NCBI RefSeq assembly: GCF_014332695.1
Contig: NZ_MBUA01000030.1
Span: 124,001-188,000 of the forward strand
Direction: 5' to 3'
Source of the DNA: Flavihumibacter stibioxidans
Lineage (GTDB): Bacteria; Bacteroidota; Bacteroidia; Chitinophagales; Chitinophagaceae
Length of the DNA stretch: 64,000 bases
Of the stretch, positions 29,085-40,357 are shown piece by piece (position 1 is the stretch's first letter; each line of letters starts with the position of its first letter). The position numbers and the translations under genes are program-made. Below the pieces are notes generated by a model, which had not been told where the DNA came from, did not search any database, and saw nothing but the letters and a program-made list of their open reading frames with translations.

Positions 29085-30374
29085 ATGCCTGGATTTAAAC
29101 TTGTCGCTGTCCTGACGCTGTTCATCGCTTTCTCAGCATGCCAAAACGAAAAGGGAATATCCTTCCGGCTCATTGACACCGACACCTTTCATTTCAACAA
29201 TTTCGTGGACTGCAATATGGCGGAAGCCTGGATCGGCGACACCTTCCGCATCTTTCCCGGCAAATACGGCGAAGACCCTGTCTGGGGCGCCGCACATGAC
29301 CTGAAATTTGCAAGCGGTCGTCATGCCGATGAAACATTTTCACAACCTGCCGCCGCTTATACGGCACCGTTACTGCCACAGAACGCGGCCGTTGGGCAGG
29401 CGGGCCTGCATGGCGCGGTATGGTTTGAAACCGTGCACCAGGACAGCAAAGATGCCAGTGGCAAAACCCTTTATGCCATTTATCACAACGAAAACTATCC
29501 TGAAACACTTCCATACGATTCGGTTACAGGTGAAGGTTATATCGACCGGCACTGGCCTCTGGGACTAACGGAGAGGATCACCCCGGCGGCAGTGTGCCGC
29601 ATCGGCATCATGAAATCCATTGATGGCGGCTGGAGCTGGGATAACCGCGGGCTTTTCCTGGAAGACAAACAGCCGCGCATGATCCTGAAACCGCACAACA
29701 CTTCCAAAACCTTCGGTGGTGGTGTGGGTGATCCCTCTGCGGTGGCCGTGGGAGATTATCTCTACCTGTTCTATGGCGAATATGGTTATCCGGGTGTTTA
29801 TGATTCATCCACTTATGATCCGCAACTGGAACGGGGCGGACAGTGCATCAGTGTGGCCAGGATTGCCATATCGGACCTGGACGATCCGCAGGGAAAAGCG
29901 AAGCGCTGGGACGGCTCCGGATTTACTGCTGACTGGGATGGCATTGGCAAGCCAGTAGCTTCCCTGCAGATACCGGTTTCTGAAGGCGGCGGACCCGCAT
30001 CCTCCCCAGGCGGCGGATTTCACTGGGGTCCATCCGTCAGTTGGAATGAATACCTCGAATGTTGGGTCATGATGATGGGAAGAGTGGAAGGACAATCCTG
30101 GGTGGGCGATGAATTGTACATCTCATTCAACGAACATAAGGACCTCGGCACGGGCACTAACTCCCAGGCATGGTCGAAGCCGCAGAAGCTGCTGGAGAAA
30201 CCCGGACATGTACTCTGGTATCCATCCCTTCAGCCCATGAATACGGAGGAGGACATCCGCAGCAAACGCACCAGCCTGCGGGTCGGCAAAAAAGCCAGGC
30301 TGTTCTTTAAGTATTCCGATCTCGGGAAATATTTTTCAACCTATATTATTGAGTTTGAGAAGGGAGGAAAATGA
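29085..30374 (+). CDS. Lipoprotein with predicted beta-propeller, unknown function
   Basis: A 429-residue lipoprotein: the leader VLTLFIAFSAC ends in a lipobox with Cys19. The rest has repeats reminiscent of glycosidase or sialidase propellers (SIDGGWSWDNRG resembles an Asp-box, also GDPSAVAVGDYLYLFYGEYG and WGPSVSWNEYLECWVMMMG). It could bind or cleave a glycan outside the cell, but no catalytic set is certain. Confidence 0.7.
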   Translation: MPGFKLVAVLTLFIAFSACQNEKGISFRLIDTDTFHFNNFVDCNMAEAWIGDTFRIFPGKYGEDPVWGAAHDLKFASGRHADETFSQPAAAYTAPLLPQNAAVGQAGLHGAVWFETVHQDSKDASGKTLYAIYHNENYPETLPYDSVTGEGYIDRHWPLGLTERITPAAVCRIGIMKSIDGGWSWDNRGLFLEDKQPRMILKPHNTSKTFGGGVGDPSAVAVGDYLYLFYGEYGYPGVYDSSTYDPQLERGGQCISVARIAISDLDDPQGKAKRWDGSGFTADWDGIGKPVASLQIPVSEGGGPASSPGGGFHWGPSVSWNEYLECWVMMMGRVEGQSWVGDELYISFNEHKDLGTGTNSQAWSKPQKLLEKPGHVLWYPSLQPMNTEEDIRSKRTSLRVGKKARLFFKYSDLGKYFSTYIIEFEKGGK

Positions 30375-30404
30375 TGTTATCCTTTAATGCAAAACACCCC
30401 ATTC

Positions 30405-31193
30405 ATGTCAATCAAAATATATCAGGTAGACGCGTTTTCAGATAAGGTTTTTTCCGGCAACCCGGCCGCAGTTTGTCCCCTCACTGAATGGCTGCCGGAT
30501 GAAATACTGCAGAACATCGCCATGGAGAACAACCTGGCAGAAACCGCTTTTTATGTAAAAGAAGACCGGCAGATCCAAATCCGGTGGTTTACGCCAACCA
30601 CGGAAGTTGATCTTTGCGGACATGCCACCCTGGCCGCCGCTTATGTACTTTTCCATCAGGAAAATCACCCTGGAAATATTATTCACTTTTATTCGCCCAG
30701 AAGCGGAAAATTAACGGTGACCAAAGACAGCGATTTCCTGACACTCGACTTTCCCGTAGATATGTATGATGAAGTGGAAATCTCTGACGCCATCAGGGAT
30801 TGTTTTGACCTGCAACCGATTTCCGCCTTTAAAGGCAAAACCGATTATTTATTGGTATTTGAAAACGAAACTGACATTGCAACAATACATCCGAGACTGG
30901 ACAAAATAGAAAAATTAAATGCACGCGGAGTAATCATTACCGCAAAAGGAAAGGAGGTGGATTTTGTGTCAAGATTTTTTGGACCGCAGGTTGGGGTAAA
31001 CGAAGATCCGGTAACTGGTTCAGCCCACACAACCTTAACCCCATACTGGGCAAATCAACTTGGTAAGAAAGAGCTAAGCGCCATTCAGCTTTCTTCCCGC
31101 AAGGGTTATCTGAAGTGTAGCTTGAAAGATGACAGGGTTGAAATATGCGGCAAAGGCAAACTGTATTTAAAAGGCGATATATATATAAATTAA
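30405..31193 (+). CDS. PhzF-family isomerase/epimerase
   Basis: A 262-residue protein of the PhzF/diaminopimelate-epimerase fold. The start at 30405 (MSIKIYQVDAF) matches the family N-terminus. The catalytic Glu lies in MENNLAETAFYV, and the second half has the conserved GVNEDPVTGSAHTTL loop. Family members isomerise small metabolites; without phenazine genes nearby, a role in phenazine synthesis is unlikely. A strong terminator follows. Confidence 0.88.
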   Translation: MSIKIYQVDAFSDKVFSGNPAAVCPLTEWLPDEILQNIAMENNLAETAFYVKEDRQIQIRWFTPTTEVDLCGHATLAAAYVLFHQENHPGNIIHFYSPRSGKLTVTKDSDFLTLDFPVDMYDEVEISDAIRDCFDLQPISAFKGKTDYLLVFENETDIATIHPRLDKIEKLNARGVIITAKGKEVDFVSRFFGPQVGVNEDPVTGSAHTTLTPYWANQLGKKELSAIQLSSRKGYLKCSLKDDRVEICGKGKLYLKGDIYIN

Positions 31194-31220
31194 AGTGGCC
31201 CGGATCCGGGCCACTTTTCT
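31192..31220. terminator. Bidirectional intrinsic terminator
   Basis: Palindromic stem AAAGTGGCCC-GGATCC-GGGCCACTTT with T-rich flanks, placed between the convergent PhzF-family and katG genes. Confidence 0.85.
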
Positions 31221-31237
31221 ATTGACAGCTTTTGATC

Positions 31238-33544
<2,307 letters not shown>

Positions 33545-33579
33545 TCAACAAAAGGTTTATCTATTTACTTGATTAACTC

Positions 33580-33594
33580 ATAGATAATATCTAT
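33580..33594. promoter_or_regulatory. Candidate OxyR operator at katG
   Basis: ATAGATAATATCTAT, palindromic except for its centre, fits the OxyR half-operator ATAGntnnnanCTAT. On the katG strand it reads ATAGATATTATCTAT, 14 of 15 bases identical to the site at oxyR. Additional imperfect direct repeats TTCGTGTATC lie at 33607 and 33635. Confidence 0.62.
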
Positions 33595-33716
33595 CGGAAA
33601 CCGGCCTTCGTGTATCAGGATATTATAAAAATAATTCGTGTATCCTGTAATAATTGGTAACTTATGGAACCAATCCGGCCCTGCTCCTGGTCATTTGAAA
33701 CATCAAAACCTATACC

Positions 33717-33989
33717 ATGCCTAAGTATGTAATTGAAAGGGAAATTCCGGGTGCCGGCAATCTGAGTCCGGAGCAGTTAAAAGCCATTTCCCAGACCTCC
33801 TGTGGGGTGTTAAGCAAACTCGGTCCGCAGATCCAATGGGTCCACAGTTATGTAACGGGAGATAAAATTTATTGTGTGTATATAGCCCCCAATGAAGAGA
33901 TGGTACGGGAGCATGCGAAGCAGGGTGGATTTCCCGCCAATTCTGTGAGCGAGGTGAAATATATGATTGATCCGACAACAGCGGAATAA
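33717..33989 (+). CDS. DUF4242 (SCO4226-type nickel-binding) small protein
   Basis: A 90-residue ferredoxin-like-fold protein. PKYVIEREIPGAGNLSPEQL, WVHSYVTGDKIYCVYIAPNEE and EHAKQGGFPANSV are hallmarks of DUF4242; a Streptomyces member binds nickel. Its role here is unknown. It is divergent from katG across a shared 214-bp promoter region, so peroxide control is possible (inference). Confidence 0.82.
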   Translation: MPKYVIEREIPGAGNLSPEQLKAISQTSCGVLSKLGPQIQWVHSYVTGDKIYCVYIAPNEEMVREHAKQGGFPANSVSEVKYMIDPTTAE

Positions 33990-34059
33990 GGTGGGATTGC
34001 TTTACTGGCCAGTGCCAGATAGCTGATAATAATACCACTAATTTTATAATTTTCTACCA

Positions 34060-34095
34060 CCAAACCGATGAGTTTCCCATCATTCATCGGTTTGG
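34060..34095. other. 12-bp perfect stem-loop
   Basis: CCAAACCGATGA and its exact complement TCATCGGTTTGG around a 12-nt loop. No T-run follows, so it is a structured 3' UTR element or a binding site more than a terminator. It sits directly before the terminator at 34097. Confidence 0.6.
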
Positions 34096-34096
34096 C

Positions 34097-34133
34097 ATCA
34101 CCGTTATTATCTCCAGCAGGAGGTGATTTTTTT
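34097..34133 (+). terminator. Terminator after the DUF4242 gene
   Basis: ATCAC and CTCC pair with GGAG and GTGAT across an internal bulge, followed by seven T. It also insulates the minus-strand tracrRNA end from plus-strand transcription. Confidence 0.5.
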
Positions 34134-34151
34134 GTCCAAACCTACGGGCAC

Positions 34152-34235
34152 AAAAAAAGGCGACTCTCGCCACCTTGAATGTTTTCACAACGGAATAATC
34201 CTTATTGTGATTTGCTTTCAGGAACTAAAGTAAAA
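34152..34235 (-). ncRNA. tracrRNA: tracrRNA of the type II-C system
   Basis: On the minus strand, 34222 to 34205 reads CCTGAAAGCAAATCACAA; its last 16 nt are the exact anti-repeat of the CRISPR repeat. Two unpaired C follow and then UAGUU can pair with AAUUA of the repeat, giving a bulged duplex typical of Cas9 guides. Downstream come a nexus-like GGA-TTAT-TCC and a terminator hairpin GGCGA-GAG-TCGCC (34159-34171) with a T7 run (34152-34158). The 5' end is estimated. It is divergent from cas9, so both promoters share 34236-34319. Confidence 0.88.
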
Positions 34236-34319
34236 CTTACATTTCAAAAAAGCAAGTACCGGTCAAAACATTTTTTTAAATAGACAATTTTATATATTTA
34301 GTACCTAAACCTTAAACTA

Positions 34320-37300
34320 ATGAAAAACATTCTGGGTCTTGACCTTGGAACTAACAGTATTGGGTGGGCGCTAATTAATTACAGCAAATCGGAAGATAAG
34401 GGAAACATAACAGGTATGGGGTCCCGGATCATCCCCATGAGCCAGGATCTCCTGGGCGATTTTGGCAAAGGTAATACTGTTTCCCAGACAGCAGAAAGAA
34501 CCAGGTTGAGAATGATGCGCCGCCTCCGCCAACGGCATATCCTACGCAGGGAACGTTTACATCGTGTTTTAAATCTCATGGGTTTTCTCCCTTCCCACTT
34601 TAAGGAAGGTTTGGATTTCAACCAACGGCCAGGACAGTTCCTGAATGATACAGAACCCAAAATAGCCTACCGCAAAGAATGGAATGAAGCATTGCAGAAA
34701 TTTCAGCACCATTTTATCTTCAAGACAGCATACCAGGAGATGCTGGAACAATTTGGAGTACAAAATCCAGAATTGTTACTAAAAGAAGATGGATCTCAAC
34801 GAAATATACCCTACGACTGGACAATTTATTACCTGAGAAAAAAAGCACTAACTGAAAAAATTGAAAAAGAAGAACTAGCCTGGCTCCTATTGCATTTTAA
34901 TCAAAAGAGAGGATACTATCAGGCGCGCGGAGAAGAGGAAGAAGAGCAGCCTAATAAAGATGTGCAGTTTCATAGCCTGCTCATAACCGATGTACAGGCA
35001 GATCCGGAACCAGGTCGAAAAGGGGAAACCTGGTATGCCCTGACGTTAAGCAACGGATGGATATACCGACGCTCCAGCAAAACACCATTATTCGACTGGA
35101 AGGGCAAAACAAGGGATTTTATTGTAACTACTGACCTGGAAGCAGATGGCTCTCCCAAACTTGATCGCGATGGGCAGGTAAAAAGAAGCTTCAGGGCACC
35201 TGGTCCGGAGGATTGGACGCTTTTGAAAAAGAAAACAGAGCATGATATCGAAATCTCAGGAAAAACAGTTGGCGCATACATATTCGACACCCTACTGGCA
35301 CAACCCCGGGTAAAAATCAAGGGGAAACTGGTGAGGACAATTGAACGGAAATACTACCGTGATGAACTGCACCGTATTTTGGAAACACAATCCAGGTTTC
35401 ACAAAGAATTAAAAGATACTGAACTGCTACAGCAATGTATCAATGAATTGTACAAGCAGAATCAACCCCATCAGGAATTATTATCGAATAAGAATTTTGC
35501 ATACTTATTGGCGGAGGATATCATCTTTTACCAACGCCCGCTGCGAAGCAAAAAATCAACAGTTGGTAACTGTTCGCTTGAATTCAGACCCTCCCGGGAT
35601 GAAAAAGGGCAACTGGTATATATTGATGGCAAACCAGCGTTATATCCCCTGAAAGCTGGACCAAGATCTAACCCATACTACCAGGAGTTCAGGCTATGGA
35701 AATGGATGCACGATCTGAGAATCTATAAAAAAGAAGATGAAACAGACCGAACTTCAGAATTTCTGGGGAGTATTGAACAAAAGGAAAAATTATTTGAATA
35801 CCTCAACAACCAGAAAGAAATCACCCAGGAGAAGTTGCTAAAATTTCTATTAAGTCAACAAGGGTTAAAAGGGAAGCAATTAAATCTTGAAATAGCAGCA
35901 ATTCGGTGGAACTATGTAGAAGGTAAAATTTATCCAGGCAATGAAACAAGAGCCATGATCCTTGGCAGGCTCAACAAATGCCTAGATCAACCGGAGGCAT
36001 TTCTTGACGATGAAAAGTTATATCACCTGTGGCATATTATTTACTCAATAAATGACAAAGAGGCATTTGGAAAAGCACTCCGCAGCTTCGCCAACCGTTA
36101 TGACCTGAATCCTGACAACTTTTATGAGGCATTTAAAAAAACCCCTCCGTTCGAAAGTTCATATGGATCCTATTCTGAAAAGGCGATCAAGAAATTTTTA
36201 CCCCTGCTAAGGCTTGGAAAATATTGGAGTTTTGACAGAATTGATGCAGCAACCAGAAATCGCATTGAAAAAATTCAAACCGGAGAATACGATGAAAACA
36301 TCCGTGAGGAAGTACGCAAAAAATCAATTCACCTGCAAGCAGATGCTGATTTCCAGGGATTACCTGAATGGCTGGCAAAGTATGTAATATACGACAGGCA
36401 CTCTGAGGCAGACTCTGCCGGAAAATGGAACAGCATTGCTGATATAGATCAGTGGTTGAAGGAATTTAAACAATACAGCCTCCGAAACATGATAGTGGAG
36501 CAGATTGTTTTGGAAAGTATGCGTGTAGTGAGGGATATCTGGATGCATTATGGAAAAGGTGCAGCCGGATTTTTTGATGAGATTCACATTGAGTTAGGGC
36601 GGGACCTGAAACAAACCAATGACGAGAGAAAACGCATGACGGACCAGATTTCGGAAAACGAAGCCACCAATTACCGAATCAAACATTTGCTGGTTGAAAT
36701 GCAGCAATCGGGGCAGGTAGAAAATGTCCGCCCTTACTCCCCTATGCAACAAGAAATACTTAAGATATATGAGGAAGGTGTATTGCGCTCGGGAATTGAA
36801 GTGGATCCGGAAATTTTGAAGATTTCCAAAACGGCGCAACCTGGTGCAGCCGATCTAAGACGGTACCGGCTCTGGCTGGAACAGAAATACAGATCACCCT
36901 ATACAGGACAGGTAATCCCCCTAAGTAAACTATTCACGCCAGAATATCAAATAGAGCATATAATCCCAAAAGCCAGCTACTTTGATGACAGTTTGAGTAA
37001 TAAGGTTATTTGCGAAGCTGCGGTAAACAAGCTTAAGGACAATCTTACCGGCTATGCATTTATTCAGGAAAAACAGGGGCAAATTGTTGAATTAGGATTC
37101 AACAAAAAAGTTAAAATCTTCACCCCTGAGGAGTACAAGGAGTTTGTACAACAACATTACGCCTCTAATCCTGTGAAAAAAAGAAAGCTGCTGATGGAAG
37201 ACATTCCAGAGGAGATGACTGAGCGGCAGTTAAATGACACCAGATATATCAGTAAACTTATTTCCCAGGTTTTGTCCAACATTGTGAGGGCCGATGAAAA

Positions 37301-38921
37301 TGATGAAGGCGTCAACTCCAAAAACATAATCCAGGTAAGCGGAAAAGTAACTTCCGCGCTCAGACAGGATTGGGGATTAAACGATATCTGGAATGAGATG
37401 CTGGTGCCTAGATTTGAACGATTGAATGTATTGTTGAAAACTGACCAGTTCCTTGCCTGGAATCAGCAGCACCAGAAATGGCTGCCGACCGTACCCCTGG
37501 AATTCGCAGCAGGATTTAATAAAAAAAGAATTGATCACCGGCATCATGCGCTGGATGCACTGGTAATTGCATGCGCCACCCGGAGCCATGTCAACTACCT
37601 GAACAATACAAATGCCAGGCGTGGACAAAAAAATGGAGAGACTCAAAATGGCACCCGATATGATTTAAGATCGACTTTGTGTTATAAGCGCAAAAACTCA
37701 GACAACAAAGATGGTTACGAATGGATATTCAAGAAACCATGGGAAAGTTTCACTGCTGATGCAGCCTTGACTTTGCAGGGAATAGTAATCAGTTATAAGA
37801 AAAACCTGAGGGTCCTCAACAATACCAGTAATCGCTATACCAGGTGGGAGTTACAAAATGGAGAGTTGGTCCGTGCCATTGAAAAGCAGACAAAAGGGGA
37901 AGCAAAAGCCATTCGTAAGCCACTGCACAAGGACACAGTATTTGGTGCCGTAAGACTTCGAAAGAAGAAAATGGTTTCAATTTCAACAGCGTTGGACGAT
38001 ATCGGGTCTATTGTTGACGCGGAGTTCCGTAAATACCTGCAATCCCTGCAGCAACAGGGCTACGACAAGAAAAAAATTCAGTCCCAGTTAAAAACCATGC
38101 AAATGGAATGGAAGGGACAATCCATTTCAAGATTGGAAGTATGGTATTGGGAGAACGAACTGGTTGCCAGCAGGAAGACCCTGGACACCAGTTTCAATGA
38201 AGAAGGCATACAATCAATTACAGATACCGGGATTCAGAAAATCCTCACCAGGCATTTGGAGAATTACAAAGGCAGGCAGGATGAGAACGGAAAACCCATT
38301 TCTCCGGAAACCATTGCATTTTCACCGGAAGGGATTGAGGAGATGAATGCAAACATGCGCACAATTAACAATGGAAAGGATCACCAGCCAATTGAAAAGG
38401 TGAGGGTATACGAACCTAAGGGCAACAAATTTCCGGTAGGTGAAAAGGCAAACAAACGAAGCAAATTTGTAGAGGCGGCAAAAGGAACCAACCTGTATTT
38501 TGGTGTGTACCAAACAGGGACTGGAGGCAGAACCTACGAAAGTATTCCCTTAAACATTGTCATCGAACGCTTGCGCCAAGGACTCACCCCTGTACCGGAA
38601 ATAAATGAAAATGGGGATCGTCTTTTGTTTGATTTGTCGCCGAATGACCTCATATATGTACCCACGGAAGATGAAATACAGGCAGGGGGGAAACCGAAGG
38701 TTTCGGAAGGGGAAAAGCTGAATGTGGATCGGGTGTATAAGATGGTGAGTTGTACTGGAAATAGAATGTTTTGTTTAAAGCAGGACGTTGCAACTTCAAT
38801 TATAGATAAAGTAGAGTTCTCTAGTTTAAATAAAATGGAAAAGGCAATTGATGGCTCCATGATAAAATCCTGTTGTTGGAAGATTTCCAACGACAGGCTA
38901 GGGAATATTACTATTGAATAG
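34320..38921 (+). CDS. cas9: CRISPR-associated endonuclease Cas9, type II-C, 1533 residues
   Basis: RNA-guided DNA endonuclease. RuvC-I GLDLGTNSIGWAL has catalytic D8. An arginine-rich bridge helix follows at about residues 60-90 (RLRMMRRLRQRHILRRERL). RuvC-II is EIHIELGRDLK with E758. The HNH motif YQIEHIIPKASYFDDSLSNK has H880 and N894. RuvC-III HHALDA has H1076 and D1079. All nuclease residues are present. It is large for II-C, as is usual for Bacteroidota members. The first ATG gives the canonical N-terminus. A strong terminator separates it from cas1-cas2; the absence of csn2 and cas4 defines II-C. Confidence 0.97.
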   Translation: MKNILGLDLGTNSIGWALINYSKSEDKGNITGMGSRIIPMSQDLLGDFGKGNTVSQTAERTRLRMMRRLRQRHILRRERLHRVLNLMGFLPSHFKEGLDFNQRPGQFLNDTEPKIAYRKEWNEALQKFQHHFIFKTAYQEMLEQFGVQNPELLLKEDGSQRNIPYDWTIYYLRKKALTEKIEKEELAWLLLHFNQKRGYYQARGEEEEEQPNKDVQFHSLLITDVQADPEPGRKGETWYALTLSNGWIYRRSSKTPLFDWKGKTRDFIVTTDLEADGSPKLDRDGQVKRSFRAPGPEDWTLLKKKTEHDIEISGKTVGAYIFDTLLAQPRVKIKGKLVRTIERKYYRDELHRILETQSRFHKELKDTELLQQCINELYKQNQPHQELLSNKNFAYLLAEDIIFYQRPLRSKKSTVGNCSLEFRPSRDEKGQLVYIDGKPALYPLKAGPRSNPYYQEFRLWKWMHDLRIYKKEDETDRTSEFLGSIEQKEKLFEYLNNQKEITQEKLLKFLLSQQGLKGKQLNLEIAAIRWNYVEGKIYPGNETRAMILGRLNKCLDQPEAFLDDEKLYHLWHIIYSINDKEAFGKALRSFANRYDLNPDNFYEAFKKTPPFESSYGSYSEKAIKKFLPLLRLGKYWSFDRIDAATRNRIEKIQTGEYDENIREEVRKKSIHLQADADFQGLPEWLAKYVIYDRHSEADSAGKWNSIADIDQWLKEFKQYSLRNMIVEQIVLESMRVVRDIWMHYGKGAAGFFDEIHIELGRDLKQTNDERKRMTDQISENEATNYRIKHLLVEMQQSGQVENVRPYSPMQQEILKIYEEGVLRSGIEVDPEILKISKTAQPGAADLRRYRLWLEQKYRSPYTGQVIPLSKLFTPEYQIEHIIPKASYFDDSLSNKVICEAAVNKLKDNLTGYAFIQEKQGQIVELGFNKKVKIFTPEEYKEFVQQHYASNPVKKRKLLMEDIPEEMTERQLNDTRYISKLISQVLSNIVRADENDEGVNSKNIIQVSGKVTSALRQDWGLNDIWNEMLVPRFERLNVLLKTDQFLAWNQQHQKWLPTVPLEFAAGFNKKRIDHRHHALDALVIACATRSHVNYLNNTNARRGQKNGETQNGTRYDLRSTLCYKRKNSDNKDGYEWIFKKPWESFTADAALTLQGIVISYKKNLRVLNNTSNRYTRWELQNGELVRAIEKQTKGEAKAIRKPLHKDTVFGAVRLRKKKMVSISTALDDIGSIVDAEFRKYLQSLQQQGYDKKKIQSQLKTMQMEWKGQSISRLEVWYWENELVASRKTLDTSFNEEGIQSITDTGIQKILTRHLENYKGRQDENGKPISPETIAFSPEGIEEMNANMRTINNGKDHQPIEKVRVYEPKGNKFPVGEKANKRSKFVEAAKGTNLYFGVYQTGTGGRTYESIPLNIVIERLRQGLTPVPEINENGDRLLFDLSPNDLIYVPTEDEIQAGGKPKVSEGEKLNVDRVYKMVSCTGNRMFCLKQDVATSIIDKVEFSSLNKMEKAIDGSMIKSCCWKISNDRLGNITIE

Positions 38922-38931
38922 ACCCCCGTTT

Positions 38932-38970
38932 AAATTGCTCTGGCCTAACAAATTGCCAGAGCAATTTTTT
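38932..38970 (+). terminator. Intrinsic terminator after cas9
   Basis: 13-bp stem AAATTGCTCTGGC / GCCAGAGCAATTT around a 10-nt loop, continuing into a T-run. It implies that cas1-cas2 have their own promoter in 38971-39032 or depend on readthrough. Confidence 0.85.
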
Positions 38971-39032
38971 ATTTATCCACACGTTTTAACCATAGCTCCA
39001 ATATTCATTTTGAAATCCCAACACCCGGAACT

Positions 39033-39938
39033 ATGGTCAAACGCACATTGTACTTTGGCAACCCGGCTTATTTGCGTGTGGAAAATGAACAGTTAAAGAT
39101 TGAGTTACGCGAAAGCGGGGAAATCAGGCAGATACCAATAGAAGACATTGGTTATATTATTTTAGACAACCAGCAGATTGTTATTACTCAGGTTGCCATT
39201 GCCAAACTCCTTGAAAATAATACAGCACTAATCACCTGCGACCAGACCCACCATCCTGTGGGCCTGATGTTAAACCTCGATGGCAATAATTTGCAATCCC
39301 AGAAATTCCAGGCTCAGATTGATGCTTCCGTACCTTTAAAAAAGCAACTCTGGCAGCAAACTGTAATGAGTAAAATCCAGAACCAGGCATCCGTTCTGGA
39401 AAACCAGCGCATTTCTGGCAAGGCCCTGCGTCATTTAGTTCAACAGGTAAAGAGCGGAGATGCTGAAAACCACGAAGCACAGGCGGCGGCCAGCTACTGG
39501 AAGCAGGTATTTCCGGAATATTTATCCTTTCGCCGGGAGCGGCATGGCCCTCCTCCGAATAATTTACTCAACTATGGTTATGCGATTTTAAGGGCAATGG
39601 TTGCCCGGAGCCTGACAGGATCCGGGTTGCTGCCTACCCTTGGCATACACCATCGGAACCAATACAATGCCTATTGCCTGGCTGATGACATCATGGAGCC
39701 TTTCCGCCCCTTTGTAGATTTGATAGTATGCCGGATCATCCGGCAAAATGGCCAATACCTGGAAATGACCCCGTCAATGCGGGCAGAATTATTGAAAATC
39801 CCGCAAATGGATGTTTTGGTTGAGGGCAGGAAAAGTCCCATGATGGCTTCGATCCAGAGAACAACAGCCTCCCTGGCGCGCTGTTTTGAGGGTAAAGCCA
39901 AAAAAATCATATATCCAGAACTGGAAACAAATGTTTGA
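39033..39938 (+). CDS. cas1: CRISPR integrase Cas1
   Basis: A 301-residue type II Cas1, the catalytic subunit for inserting new spacers. The metal ligands of the family are visible: E148 in AENHEAQAA, H206 in TLGIHHRNQYN, and D219/E222 in ADDIMEPFRPFVD. Length and N-terminus (VKRTLYFGNPAYL) are typical. It overlaps cas2 by 8 bp. Integrity of all motifs suggests that adaptation is still possible. Confidence 0.96.
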   Translation: MVKRTLYFGNPAYLRVENEQLKIELRESGEIRQIPIEDIGYIILDNQQIVITQVAIAKLLENNTALITCDQTHHPVGLMLNLDGNNLQSQKFQAQIDASVPLKKQLWQQTVMSKIQNQASVLENQRISGKALRHLVQQVKSGDAENHEAQAAASYWKQVFPEYLSFRRERHGPPPNNLLNYGYAILRAMVARSLTGSGLLPTLGIHHRNQYNAYCLADDIMEPFRPFVDLIVCRIIRQNGQYLEMTPSMRAELLKIPQMDVLVEGRKSPMMASIQRTTASLARCFEGKAKKIIYPELETNV

Positions 39939-40266
39939 CCGCTTAAATGCTTATCGGATCATGTGGGTAATTGTATTTTTTGATCTTCCTACCGTAACCA
40001 AGCGGGACCGAAAGCGCTATACCCGGTTCCGCAAGGATATTATGCAGGATGGATTCGAACTTTTCCAGTGGAGCATCTATTTCCGGCACTGTATGAGTCG
40101 GGAAAATGCGGATGCGCATGTGTCCAGGGTAAAAAAACTACTTCCCAATAAGGGGCATGTGGTTATAATGAGCATCACCGACAAGCAATTTGGGATGATG
40201 GAAGTATTCCGGGGAGTGGAGCCAATTAAAACACCTGATGCTGCCACCCAACTGGAAATGTTTTAA
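39931..40266 (+). CDS. cas2: CRISPR adaptation protein Cas2
   Basis: A 111-residue Cas2, the structural partner of Cas1. ATG 39931 overlaps the end of cas1; the upstream open frame is cas1 coding. VIVFFDLPT with D18 after strand 1, RRYTRFRKD-like helix and FQWSIYFRHC are typical. It is followed by a perfect 20-bp inverted repeat before the array. Confidence 0.94.
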   Translation: MFDRLNAYRIMWVIVFFDLPTVTKRDRKRYTRFRKDIMQDGFELFQWSIYFRHCMSRENADAHVSRVKKLLPNKGHVVIMSITDKQFGMMEVFRGVEPIKTPDAATQLEMF

Positions 40267-40316
40267 AAACAGGATTGAAAAAATGGTCATTACTCGCATT
40301 TTTTCAATCCTGTTTT
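40266..40316. terminator. Perfect 20-bp stem-loop between cas2 and array
   Basis: AAAACAGGATTGAAAAAATG (40266-40285) and its exact complement (40297-40316) enclose an 11-nt loop. The A/T-rich stem ends suit termination in both directions: of cas1-cas2 from the left and of the crRNA precursor from the right. Confidence 0.75.
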
Positions 40317-40357
40317 AGGCATTAAAGCGCTGATTTTCACCAGCTTGCAGCATTCGT

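Noticed and set aside
34292-34301. ATATATTTAG in the cas9 promoter, 9 of 10 like part of the orphan spacer
   Set aside because: A/T-rich, outside the seed, and the flanks do not match; not enough to call it the target.
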